A stretch of 64,000 nt of DNA, from contig NZ_JAAVTK010000008.1 in NCBI RefSeq assembly GCF_012275535.1, positions 1 to 64,000 on the forward strand. Direction: 5' to 3'. The position numbers and the translations under genes were made by a program. A model generated the notes under the pieces. That model ran no database searches, was not told where the DNA came from, and worked only from the letters and a program-made list of their open reading frames with translations. Of this stretch, positions 17,300-24,196 are shown one piece after another (positions within the stretch are counted from its first letter, which is position 1; each line of letters opens with the position of its first letter). The stretch comes from Hymenobacter artigasi (lineage in GTDB: Bacteria; Bacteroidota; Bacteroidia; Cytophagales; Hymenobacteraceae).

Positions 17300-17440
17300 A
17301 CCTCGAAAGTGGTGCTTAAAACAGTAGTCAATGAACCCGCCCGCATCCCTAATCCTACCACAAAAAAAAACCGCATCAAAGCCACCGATTGCCCAAGTGG
17401 TTTGATTTTTTTATTATGAATCTGTTTGGCTAACAGTAGC

Positions 17441-18061
17441 CTAGCGGAACATCAGCAATGCCAGCACTACCAGAAAATCTTTGAGCGAAACGCGCAGCTG
17501 CTTCAGCGCACGGGTAATGTGGTACTCCACGGCTTTGGTGGAAAGCTTGAGCCGGCCGGCAATTTCCGGCACGGTCTGGTGCTCGATGCGGCTGAGCTGA
17601 AAAACCTCCCGGGTGTGGGTCGGCAGGCGGGTCAGGCTCCGGCGCAGAGCCCCGGCCAGGTCGGTGGCGGCCAACTCCTGCTCGGTGCGGTGGTCGGCAT
17701 GGGAGGGCTGGGTGCGGCAGTAGGCCAGGTAATCGGCGTGGGTAAGCCGGGTTTTGATAAGGTTGATGACGCGGTATTTCACGGCCGTGCCCAGGTATTC
17801 GGGCAGTTTCTGAATCGCAATTCCATCGCGCTTGTGCCAAAGGGCCGCAAACAAATCCTGCACAATTTCCTCGGCCGCCTCGCGCGAGCCCACTTTGCGG
17901 TACGCCTGCTCGATGAGGCCGAAGCCGTAGCGGCGGTATATCTCGGCAAAAGCCGGCTCACTCCCGCCGCGCAAAGCCTGCACCAACGCTGCATCGTCCC
18001 AGCTGGAGCAGGGTTTCGGCTTGAAAGGCAGTTGGTTATCGGAGGAGTGCATCGTCAGCAA
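17441..18061 (-). CDS. ECF RNA polymerase sigma factor (Bacteroidota FecI-type)
   Basis: 206 residues from 18061; an ATG at 18052 (Met-His-Ser-Ser) is an equally good start. Sigma-70 region 2 is at about 35-100 (F-A-E-I-Y-R-R-Y, then E-E-I-V-Q-D-L-F-A-A-L-W). Region 4 is at about 135-190, with V-P-E-I-A-G-R-L-K-L-S-T-K-A-V as the helix-turn-helix. It should direct RNA polymerase to the susC promoter when FecR signals. The next gene in line is fecR after 141 bp. Confidence 0.93.
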   Translation of the reverse strand: MLTMHSSDNQLPFKPKPCSSWDDAALVQALRGGSEPAFAEIYRRYGFGLIEQAYRKVGSREAAEEIVQDLFAALWHKRDGIAIQKLPEYLGTAVKYRVINLIKTRLTHADYLAYCRTQPSHADHRTEQELAATDLAGALRRSLTRLPTHTREVFQLSRIEHQTVPEIAGRLKLSTKAVEYHITRALKQLRVSLKDFLVVLALLMFR

Positions 18062-18674
18062 GTAAGCCTGTATAGCGCAGCCGAAAGCCCACGCTGCCCC
18101 GGCCGAAACACCAGATACGAGCCAAGCCCGCTCAACGATAAACGTGGCGCTTGATAAAGCCGGGCCGGGCAGAATATTAGCAAATTTCTGTCACTTAGAG
18201 CGGTTTCAATGTTAGTATACGGATGGTTGCGATGCAACTCTTTTGCGTCGCTACCTCCTTCAATCGGCCATATGCTAATCTGAAAGCCGTTCTAATATCC
18301 AACCAGCACGGGCTGCCACTGTTCCGCGCCAGGCATTTCACCGGCCGGTCCTGGAATTGCACCATCATTATCCGGGCGGTTTTTTCCAGGGTCTGCCAGT
18401 TGTCAAAGGTCACAATGTAGCTTGTTCTACGATAAGCTACAAATGAGGTTAATTTATTGAACAACAAAGGTTTTAATTCAGAAATCGATTGTGGAAATAC
18501 CTTAAAACAGGTTTCTATTAGTATGTATTTGTGTTATTTGATTGAATATTAGCTAAGTAGCATGTCTGAAATGCACAAGCATTGTCCTTTTATTTAGCTT
18601 CTAGACCGGCGTGTTTTGCCCTCGCTCTCCCTGACCGGGGCGCAATTTTCCACATTCCTTTTTCATTTACCCCT
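18062..18674. other. AT-rich intergenic region with MITE-like imperfect inverted repeat
   Basis: 613 bp between divergent genes. Imperfect arms of 24 bp at 18196-18219 and 18271-18294 (17 of 24 positions match) enclose about 50 bp. A 90-codon open frame crosses the leftward strand but has no family features and no ribosome site. The region must hold the sigma-factor promoter and that of the small secreted gene. No clear TAnnTTTG box was fixed for either. Confidence 0.5.
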
Positions 18675-18998
18675 ATGAAAAAAGCAAGCATGGTTCTCTC
18701 GCTCGTGACGCTGTTGGCCGGCGGTTATGCCTCCTCGGCCAGCGCGGCGGCGCTGGCACCCACCACCACGGCGGTCCGGGTTGCATTCCCGGACAATGAG
18801 TTTTTCTACGAAGGCATGGCCGACGGTATGTCTTTCGGCGACGCGGCCGCTGCCCAGTACGGCTACGGCACGCCCGATTTCAACGCGGCAATGAATGCCG
18901 AAATCGCCCAGGCCCAGGCTAATGCCCAATCTGCCGGCAGCTCCGACGAACAATACTACTGGTACGGCTACAAAACGGGCCTGCAACGCAAGCGGTAA
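18675..18998 (+). CDS. Small secreted protein of unknown function
   Basis: 107 residues. The ATG at 18675 starts a typical signal peptide (Met-Lys-Lys, hydrophobic core, A-S-A-A near residue 25). The mature part is rich in Ala, Gln, Tyr and Phe and ends in Lys-Arg. It has no recognisable domain. A strong hairpin-plus-T terminator follows, so it is a monocistronic expressed gene. Confidence 0.65.
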   Translation: MKKASMVLSLVTLLAGGYASSASAAALAPTTTAVRVAFPDNEFFYEGMADGMSFGDAAAAQYGYGTPDFNAAMNAEIAQAQANAQSAGSSDEQYYWYGYKTGLQRKR

Positions 18999-19031
18999 CC
19001 CAGCCCCAGGGACATGCCCTTATATATGTTC

Positions 19032-19067
19032 AAAAAATCCTCGTCCGTGCCAGGCGAGGATTTTTTT
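19032..19067 (+). terminator. Rho-independent terminator
   Basis: The stem AAAAAATCCTCG / CGAGGATTTTTTT encloses an 11-base loop and ends in T7. It lies 34 bp after the stop of the small secreted gene. Confidence 0.9.
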
Positions 19068-19276
19068 GTGCGTGTTAGGGGAGGTGTTCAAAGACCCGGC
19101 ACCTGATTTTACGCAGCAACGGCGCCGCTCTGCCGGAAAAGCTGTCACTCATCGCAACTAAAAACGATTTTTGAAGCGCTGCGGCATTTCGTGCTTCGTA
19201 TCAGTTGGCACAATTGAAGCCGCATGAGCAGTGTAACCTTCGCTCAGCCATTACCAGTGATGCTATTGGGCACAAT

Positions 19277-19312
19277 AAAAAAGGCCTTCACATTGCTGCG
19301 AAGGCCTTTTTA
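19277..19312. terminator. Bidirectional hairpin terminator abutting attL
   Basis: Arms 19279-19289 and 19300-19310 (AAAAGGCCTTC / GAAGGCCTTTT) make a hairpin with A and T tracts on both sides. It ends one base before the 13-bp att repeat. Read leftward it is where the tRNA-Glu transcript would terminate if the element were removed, so it is probably the original tRNA terminator displaced by integration. Confidence 0.85.
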
Positions 19313-19325
19313 GTAGTCCGTAGGG
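19313..19325. other. attL core direct repeat
   Basis: GTAGTCCGTAGGG, identical to 48567-48579, where it covers the 3' end of tRNA-Glu. This is the copy left at the far end by site-specific integration. Confidence 0.88.
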
Positions 19326-19404
19326 TGATACAACCACAGTTCCGAAAGGCACGGTAAACACTCTATTATCAGCCGCTTACTCACTTGGTAGCGGCGTCAT
19401 TATT

Positions 19405-20247
19405 TCAATGGGGGGCGTCAGAGGGGGCGTTTTCAATTAAATGCCTCCGCACCTCGCCCCGGTCAAAGCCCAGCTGCTCGATGACTTCCCACAGCCGTTC
19501 CACCGTCACATCCGGCGCACTCGGGATGTAGCTGGAGACGTAGCCCCGCACGCGCCATAGCTCGATGATGTCGCGGGTTTCCATGCCGTAGGGCAGCCGG
19601 TGGGCGTTATCCGAATACAGCATCACCTCCACATCGTGTGACCGCAGCCTATTCTTGATGCGCTTAAGCATCACCGATTCGGCCGTGACCACCACATACA
19701 CCTCGCCCGGCTCCAACAAGCGCAGCTCTTCCACCCGCGAGGCTACTACCACGTCGCGGTGATTAATCGTCGGGGCCATGCTGTCGCCGGCCACCTCAAA
19801 CGCCCGGAACTCGCCCCGCTCAAAGCCCGGGATTTTGTAGGTGCCGAATTGCTGCAGATACACCGCTTCGTTGTGCGCCATTGAGTACCCTGCCTGTGCG
19901 GGAATAGGCACCAGCACGGTGTTTTCATTGCCCTTGTCGTCCACCGTCACCACGACCACCTTATCACCGCGCACAACCTGCTGTAGTGATAATGAACGAT
20001 TGGGTGCATCCGCCGCCTCACCGCGTGCCATCGGTCCATTCCCAAGTAGCAGCCAGTCCGGCGACAGGTCAGGCCACACCTTCAGAAATTCCACCAGCGT
20101 TTCAAAACCAGGGCTGGTGCCTTGTAAGATTTTGTACATTTTGCTGGAATTTGCATACCCCAGCTTCTGCGATGCTGAATTGGCATTCAGGCCTTTATGG
20201 GTAAGCCAGGCCTCAATACGGCTGCTGGCGGCGTTGGCTAGGTCCAT
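19405..20247 (-). CDS. S24 family phage-type repressor (CI/LexA-like)
   Basis: 280 residues. An N-terminal helix-turn-helix (about 15-60) precedes an S24 peptidase domain (about 110-230). A likely self-cleavage pair Ala119-Gly120 (A-Q-A-G-Y-S), catalytic Ser156 (V-A-G-D-S-M) and Lys195 (M-L-K-R) are visible. Such repressors hold a prophage silent and cleave themselves under RecA*-type SOS signalling. A C-terminal tail of about 40 residues beyond the peptidase is unusual. It is divergent from a Cro-like gene over a palindromic operator and is the first gene inside attL. The 3' end overlaps a putative integrase arm repeat. Confidence 0.9.
   Translation of the reverse strand: MDLANAASSRIEAWLTHKGLNANSASQKLGYANSSKMYKILQGTSPGFETLVEFLKVWPDLSPDWLLLGNGPMARGEAADAPNRSLSLQQVVRGDKVVVVTVDDKGNENTVLVPIPAQAGYSMAHNEAVYLQQFGTYKIPGFERGEFRAFEVAGDSMAPTINHRDVVVASRVEELRLLEPGEVYVVVTAESVMLKRIKNRLRSHDVEVMLYSDNAHRLPYGMETRDIIELWRVRGYVSSYIPSAPDVTVERLWEVIEQLGFDRGEVRRHLIENAPSDAPH
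19411..19430. repeat. Putative integrase arm-type repeat, left
   Basis: GGGGGCGTCAGAGGGGGCGT, matching 48423-48442 in 19 of 20 positions and the same orientation. It lies 85 bp inside attL and overlaps the repressor stop. Each unit is two GGGGGCGT half-sites 12 bp apart. Confidence 0.55.
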
Positions 20248-20259
20248 ATTATTTGTAAC

Positions 20260-20330
20260 AAAGCGTAATTATTGCGCTTTAGTGGGTGTATTTTTGTCCA
20301 ACAGGGGCATTGATTACCAGTACAAATATA
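20260..20330. promoter_or_regulatory. Divergent early promoters with repressor operator
   Basis: The palindrome AAAGCG..CGCTTT at 20260-20280 runs into TGCGCTTTAGTG (20273-20284). A rightward -7 box TATTTTTG lies at 20289-20296, with TTG near 20272 as the -33 candidate. A leftward -7 box, seen on the top strand as CAAATATA, lies at 20323-20330. The palindrome would be covered by the repressor and overlaps the rightward promoter. The same 12-bp motif stands before the lysis genes. Confidence 0.65.
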
Positions 20331-20346
20331 CACAATTACAAACAAC

Positions 20347-20607
20347 ATGGAACATAATACAAGCGCCAACCCCACTTTGCGCGACATTTATGACCGGTTA
20401 GGCCCGCGCAATCAGTCGGTGAAAGACGTCCTCAAACTGCTGACCGACAGGGGTGTTAAGGCCAGTCGCGCCGGTATCTACCAGACCATCCACGGCCGGA
20501 GCCAGCGCCGGGAAGTAGTGGAGGCGTTTTTGGAAGTAGCCGAAGCCGAGTTCACGCGCCGCCGCCAGGCCGAGGAACGCACCCGCCAACTAGCCGCCTC
20601 CGAATAG
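20347..20607 (+). CDS. Small Cro-like / early regulatory protein
   Basis: 86 residues, first gene rightward from the repressor operator. It has an N-terminal region with N-x-S-V-K-D-V-L-K-L-L-T-D-R-G-V-K-A-S-R-A-G-I that suits a helix-turn-helix (Y-Q-T-I-H in the second helix), and a charged coiled C-terminus. Position and size match a Cro-type protein that drives the lytic or replicative choice. The family itself was not recognised. Confidence 0.6.
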   Translation: MEHNTSANPTLRDIYDRLGPRNQSVKDVLKLLTDRGVKASRAGIYQTIHGRSQRREVVEAFLEVAEAEFTRRRQAEERTRQLAASE

Positions 20608-20609
20608 CC

Positions 20610-20897
20610 ATGCAGCCCGCTGTTATCCTATCCGCAACCGACTGGCAGGAACTGACTGAGCGGCTGGCCCGCCTCGAAGCCGCCGAGCAGGCCCGCGCCC
20701 TGGCCACCACCGCCAAGTCCGACGAAGTGCTGAGCACCAAAGCCGCCGCCGAGTACATCGGCCTGTGCGCGGAGGCCTTGCTACGCGCCCGCCGCACCGG
20801 CCGCATTGCCGGCGTCCGGCTCAACGAGAAAGATTGGGGGTTCCGCCGCTCCGTCCTCGATGCCTACCCCCGGCGCTACCACCGCGCCGCCGCATGA
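20610..20897 (+). CDS. Helix-turn-helix domain protein (MerR/excisionase-like)
   Basis: 95 residues. An N-terminal coiled segment (W-Q-E-L-T-E-R-L-A-R-L-E) is followed by L-S-T-K-A-A-A-E-Y-I-G at about 45 and R-A-R-R-T-G-R-I-A-G-V, the usual HTH_17 pattern for excisionase-like DNA-binding proteins. It starts 2 bp after the previous stop and its stop overlaps the next start (ATGA), so it is within the early operon. It could be the directionality factor for the integrase. Confidence 0.7.
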   Translation: MQPAVILSATDWQELTERLARLEAAEQARALATTAKSDEVLSTKAAAEYIGLCAEALLRARRTGRIAGVRLNEKDWGFRRSVLDAYPRRYHRAAA

Positions 20898-21841
20898 GTT
20901 CGGCCATCCTTACCCACGGAGCCCTTTGCAACGGCATTGGCGGCTTCGCCCTGGCCGCCCGGCGCGTCGGCATCCGCACCGCCTGGACCTGCGAGATAGA
21001 CCCATTCTGCAACGCCGTCAGCCGCAAGCACTTTCCCCACGCCCACCAGTACCTGAACATCTACGATGTCCACCACCCGCCCCGAGTTGACATTATTTCC
21101 GCCGGCTACCCTTGCCAGCCCGCCAGCTATGCCGGGAAGCGCCGGGGCCCGGCGGATGACCGTTGGCTCTGGCCGGAAGTGCGCCGGCTTCTTGCACAGT
21201 GCCGGCCCCGCTGGTTTGTTGGTGAAAACGTTGCTGGCCACCTCACGTTGGGCCTCGAAGGTGTGCTGGCTGACCTGGAAGCCGAAGGTTTTGAAGTCTG
21301 GCCGCTTGTACTTCCAGCTTGCGCCGTCGACGCCCCGCACCGGCGCGACCGGGTTTGGCTTGTTGCCCACGCCCACCACCGACAGCCAGTACCAGCGCCG
21401 CCGGCCCTACGCCCAGGGCGGGATGCCGCTGGCCTTGGCGGTGAAGCTGCTCCCGACCCCGATAGCCAACGACGCGGCCAACCCGGCGGCTTACTCGTCC
21501 CGGCTCCGGAAGGCGAAAGCCTCCGGTCTGGCGGCCGAGACAACGAACCGGTTGCTGCCGACGATGACCACGGAATGGGATGGGTATTTACTCAACCCCC
21601 GCTTTGTCCTGGAGATGATGGGCTTCCCTGCCACTTGGTGCGACCTGACGGAAGCCGAGATGAAACAGGTGCGCCAGCAGATTCGGGCCACCGGCAAAAA
21701 GACCCGCGCCATTGGGCCCGCAACACCCTCAAAGCCGCTGGCAACGCCCTAGTGCCCACCATTCCTGAGCTCTTCTTTCAGTTCATCGCCGACTACGAAG
21801 CCGGCCGGACACCCCGCGCACCGGAGGGCGGCCAGCCGTGA
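20894..21841 (+). CDS. Phage-type DNA (cytosine-5) methyltransferase
   Basis: 315 residues. Motif I is C-N-G-I-G-G-F at 12-18. The catalytic Pro-Cys pair is at 73-74 in G-Y-P-C-Q-P. Motif VI is E-N-V at 111-113 and motif VIII H-R-R-D-R-V-W at 149-155. The C-terminal motif X is K-A-A-G-N-A-L-V-P. It transfers a methyl group to cytosine in DNA, probably to shield the element. Its ATG overlaps the previous stop. The part between about residues 160 and 280 is Pro/Gly/Asp-rich and hard to align by eye, and the +1 frame there carries its own family-like text. Frame continuity through motif X argues that this frame is the functional one. Confidence 0.87.
   Translation: MSSAILTHGALCNGIGGFALAARRVGIRTAWTCEIDPFCNAVSRKHFPHAHQYLNIYDVHHPPRVDIISAGYPCQPASYAGKRRGPADDRWLWPEVRRLLAQCRPRWFVGENVAGHLTLGLEGVLADLEAEGFEVWPLVLPACAVDAPHRRDRVWLVAHAHHRQPVPAPPALRPGRDAAGLGGEAAPDPDSQRRGQPGGLLVPAPEGESLRSGGRDNEPVAADDDHGMGWVFTQPPLCPGDDGLPCHLVRPDGSRDETGAPADSGHRQKDPRHWARNTLKAAGNALVPTIPELFFQFIADYEAGRTPRAPEGGQP
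21156..21752 (+). CDS. Overlapping +1-frame ORF with methylase-tail-like repeats
   Basis: An ATG at 21156 opens 198 codons inside the methyltransferase gene, one base out of phase. The product carries L-T-W-K-P-K, F-Q-L-A-P-S-T-P-R-T and two L-L-P-T-P motifs plus a third, degenerate L-L-P-T-M. It also has L-N-P-R-F-V-L-E-M-M-G-F-P-A-T-W. These strings resemble C-terminal tails I know from phage-type DNA methylases. It could be a true overlapping gene, a shifted alternative tail reached by frameshift, or an echo of the conserved main frame. The sequence alone does not decide. Confidence 0.35.
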   Translation: MTVGSGRKCAGFLHSAGPAGLLVKTLLATSRWASKVCWLTWKPKVLKSGRLYFQLAPSTPRTGATGFGLLPTPTTDSQYQRRRPYAQGGMPLALAVKLLPTPIANDAANPAAYSSRLRKAKASGLAAETTNRLLPTMTTEWDGYLLNPRFVLEMMGFPATWCDLTEAEMKQVRQQIRATGKKTRAIGPATPSKPLATP

Positions 21842-22836
21842 ATTTTATTCAGCACACCCGCGCCGCCCACTACCAGCTGGCCCAGCAGCCGGCGGCCACG
21901 CCGCATCACGTCAGCCTGTATTGGGCCCTGTTTTTCGCGTGGAATGCTGGCTTCTTTGAACGCGGCCTCGCCCTCGACCACGCCGCCGCCATGCAGGCCG
22001 CGCACATTGGCAACGAGCGCACCTACCGCGCCACCCTGCGCGACCTCGAAGCGTGGGACTTGCTCACCTACCAGCCCAGCCATTCCCGCCACCAGCCCAG
22101 CCGCTGCTACCTCACCGACTTATCGGGGGCAAAACTGCCCGAAGTAAAAACCGCTACCAGGGGCAAAAGTGCCCCCGGTAAAAGTGGCCTATCAGGGGCA
22201 GAAGTGCCCGAACCGCTTGGGGCAGAAGTGCCCCCGGTAGGCAGTTTATCGGGGGCAGAAGTGCCCGAACACTCCTTATATGATAAAACAGAAAGTATTA
22301 AAACAGTACATCAAAACAGCGCCGCCGCTCCGCAAAAAAAAATAGGGGAGAGGTTTCCCGGAGAAGGGCTGTCAGAAGCGCAGGTGCTCGATACTGAGCA
22401 GCCGCCCCCAGGCGCAGCCCCAAAAAAGAAACTTGCGCCAAAGAAAAAAGGGGTACAGGCCGACACCATCCGCGCAGCTGCCACCGCCGCCCGCGACGAG
22501 TCCCGTCGGCGCGCCCCGCTGCCTGAGCTCCCATTCCGCCAGGCCGCCATCTACGACTTCGAGGCCTTTACCGCCGCCTTCGCCGGCACCGATTACGCCC
22601 TGACCGACCTGCGCCACTACCACCAGCTCGTCGACAACTGGCGCGACAAGAAAACCGGCCTGCCGCCCCTGCGCCGCGATTGGGTCGCTACCTCCAAAAA
22701 ATTCATGCTCAACGATGCATCTGACAACCGACTCAAACTCGCACCCGGCACCCAGCCCCACCAGCCTGGCCAGCCCGGCACCGACCCCGGAACACTCTTT
22801 GCTCGAACTGGCTACCGGTCCAAGTACGATACGTGA
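21838..22836 (+). CDS. Putative replication initiator / replisome organiser
   Basis: 332 residues from GTG 21838, overlapping the previous stop. The N-terminal 90 residues resemble a winged-helix module of phage replication proteins (W-A-L-F-F-A-W-N, then N-E-R-T-Y-R-A-T-L-R-D-L). A low-complexity middle (95-150) is coded by the iterons. The C-terminal third has F-R-Q-A-A-I-Y-D-F-E-A-F and W-R-D-K-K-T-G, like the helicase-loader-contacting part of such proteins. The origin appears to lie inside the gene, as in lambda O. No strict family match was recognised, so function rests on architecture and position. Confidence 0.68.
   Translation: MNFIQHTRAAHYQLAQQPAATPHHVSLYWALFFAWNAGFFERGLALDHAAAMQAAHIGNERTYRATLRDLEAWDLLTYQPSHSRHQPSRCYLTDLSGAKLPEVKTATRGKSAPGKSGLSGAEVPEPLGAEVPPVGSLSGAEVPEHSLYDKTESIKTVHQNSAAAPQKKIGERFPGEGLSEAQVLDTEQPPPGAAPKKKLAPKKKGVQADTIRAAATAARDESRRRAPLPELPFRQAAIYDFEAFTAAFAGTDYALTDLRHYHQLVDNWRDKKTGLPPLRRDWVATSKKFMLNDASDNRLKLAPGTQPHQPGQPGTDPGTLFARTGYRSKYDT
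22126..22345. other. Putative replication origin: five iterons plus AT-rich tract
   Basis: Five 15-bp imperfect palindromes GGGGCA(A/G)AA(C/G)TGCCC start at 22126, 22160, 22195, 22219 and 22252. Spacings are 34, 35, 24 and 33 bp. The stretch after the last iteron (about 22272-22345) is markedly AT-rich in an otherwise GC-rich gene. Iterons inside the initiator gene followed by an AT-rich unwinding region is the layout of lambdoid origins. Confidence 0.7.
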
Positions 22837-23563
22837 GTTGGCCAGCACCGCCAGCCCCGAGGCCCGCGCTCTGCTGGCCGAAGTGTCCATCGGCCTCACC
22901 GTGGCCCAGGCCACGGCCGCGCCCAAGCTGTTCCAGCTGCGCCACCGCTTGGGCGAAGCCGTGCTCATCAAGTTGCTGGTCGTTGTGCTGCGCGCCTTCA
23001 TCGACTCGCTGCGCGTGCCCGACAAGCCCGATGCCGCCGACATTCTGGAGCTGGCCGACACGCTGGCCCACACCTACACCCACGATAGCCTGAAGGATAT
23101 TATTCTGGCGTTGAAGGAGGCCCGTACCCTCGGCACCAAATTCTACCAGGCGATGGACGTGAGCACCCTTTACCGCCTTATCCAGGAGTATTTCACCCGC
23201 AAGGCTAGCTACCTCGAAAACCGCCACCTCGACCAGAAAGCCACCGGTACCAGCCAGCAGGCCGCCGACGTGAAGCTGTTGGGCGAAGCCGCCCCCCGGA
23301 TGCTCGAAAACGTGGCCCAGCAGATTCCCGCCGACCACCCCAACGCCGAAGGCCTGCGCCAGAAGCTCACCATCACCAAAGCTAGGGCCCGCCGCGGCCT
23401 CATCACCCCCGAGGAAGCCGAGCGCCAGCGCGCCGAAGCCCGCCAGGCCACCGAACGCAAGCCCCGCCCGGACTGGAAAGCCAACCCCGGGGCCCAGAAG
23501 CTCATCGACAAGCGCCACCGGGCCGAAGATGCCCGCCTGATGGAAAAATACCGCCCCGAGTAG
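22715..23563 (+). CDS. Conserved phage-type protein of unknown function
   Basis: About 282 residues from ATG 22715, overlapping the end of the replication gene by 122 bp. A later start would shorten the Pro/Ser-rich first 30 residues. The middle is helical, with D-A-A-D-I-L-E-L-A-D-T-L and a V-S-T-L-Y-R-L-I-Q-E-Y-F stretch. The C-terminus is highly charged and ends in Arg-Pro-Glu. It resembles unnamed proteins downstream of replication genes in Bacteroidota prophages. A role in replication is only an inference from position. Confidence 0.72.
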   Translation: MHLTTDSNSHPAPSPTSLASPAPTPEHSLLELATGPSTIRELASTASPEARALLAEVSIGLTVAQATAAPKLFQLRHRLGEAVLIKLLVVVLRAFIDSLRVPDKPDAADILELADTLAHTYTHDSLKDIILALKEARTLGTKFYQAMDVSTLYRLIQEYFTRKASYLENRHLDQKATGTSQQAADVKLLGEAAPRMLENVAQQIPADHPNAEGLRQKLTITKARARRGLITPEEAERQRAEARQATERKPRPDWKANPGAQKLIDKRHRAEDARLMEKYRPE

Positions 23564-23576
23564 CCCCAGACAGCCC

Positions 23577-24038
23577 ATGATTGCCCGCAAACACGACCAG
23601 CTACCGCTCGATTTCGGCACCCTCAAAGCCGGCGAGATTACCAGCGCCATCATTGCCTACCTCACCAAACACGGCTTCAAAGTATGGCGCCAGAACACCA
23701 GCGGCATCTACGACCCCGAAACCGGCCGCTGGCGGAAAAACCCCCAGGGCTGCAACGGTGTGCCCGACATCATCGGCTTCCGCCTCGCCGACGGCGTATT
23801 CCTCGGTGTCGAAGTCAAAGCCGGCCGCGACACCCTACGCGATGACCAGAAGCAGTTTCTCAACGAGTTGAAGCAGGCCCAGGGCCTGGCCTTCGTCGCC
23901 TACGATTTCGCCCAGTTCCAACGGTCATTCGAGGGCCGGGGCCTTCACATCCCTGCCACCACTGCGGCCCTAGTTAAGCCCAGCACCCTCACCATCACCC
24001 ACGACGAGCCCACATCCTATGCCCTTAACAATACATAA
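23577..24038 (+). CDS. VRR-NUC domain nuclease
   Basis: 153 residues. The VRR-NUC pattern is clear: N-G-V-P-D-I-I-G-F with the metal-binding Asp, G-V-E-V-K-A-G with the E-x-K pair, and D-Q-K-Q-F-L-N with the trailing Gln. VRR-NUC proteins in phages are Holliday-junction-resolving or structure-specific nucleases. It starts 13 bp after the previous stop and ends the early operon before a hairpin. Confidence 0.88.
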   Translation: MIARKHDQLPLDFGTLKAGEITSAIIAYLTKHGFKVWRQNTSGIYDPETGRWRKNPQGCNGVPDIIGFRLADGVFLGVEVKAGRDTLRDDQKQFLNELKQAQGLAFVAYDFAQFQRSFEGRGLHIPATTAALVKPSTLTITHDEPTSYALNNT

Positions 24039-24063
24039 CCCCGCACAAACAAATTGGTGCACA

Positions 24064-24103
24064 GTAGCAAGGTCAACCGCAAAGTTGTCGTTGACCTTGC
24101 TAC
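24064..24103. terminator. Perfect inverted repeat between VRR-NUC and the R-M gene
   Basis: Arms GTAGCAAGGTCAAC (24064-24077) and GTTGACCTTGCTAC (24090-24103) are perfect over 14 bp with a 12-base loop. It ends the early operon or is an operator for the next gene. There is only a short T run after the stem, so a classic terminator is not certain. Confidence 0.6.
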
Positions 24104-24196
24104 CTTTCCGAGCTAGCAGCCGGCAAAAGTCTCTCACTTATCGGCCACCGACTACGCTGTCCTTTCGCCACTTCCAGTCACTGCTCCAACTACCTC

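Noticed and set aside
18195..18467. A 90-codon frame before the sigma-factor gene
   Set aside because: It covers the inverted repeat, shows no domain, and leaves no room for the sigma promoter.
20894..21841. Calling the methyltransferase a double-frameshift pseudogene
   Set aside because: The main frame is open throughout and reaches motif X in phase, so two compensating errors are not required.
22126..22266. CRISPR array
   Set aside because: The units are only 15 bp, lie inside an open reading frame with uneven short spacers, and no cas gene is present.
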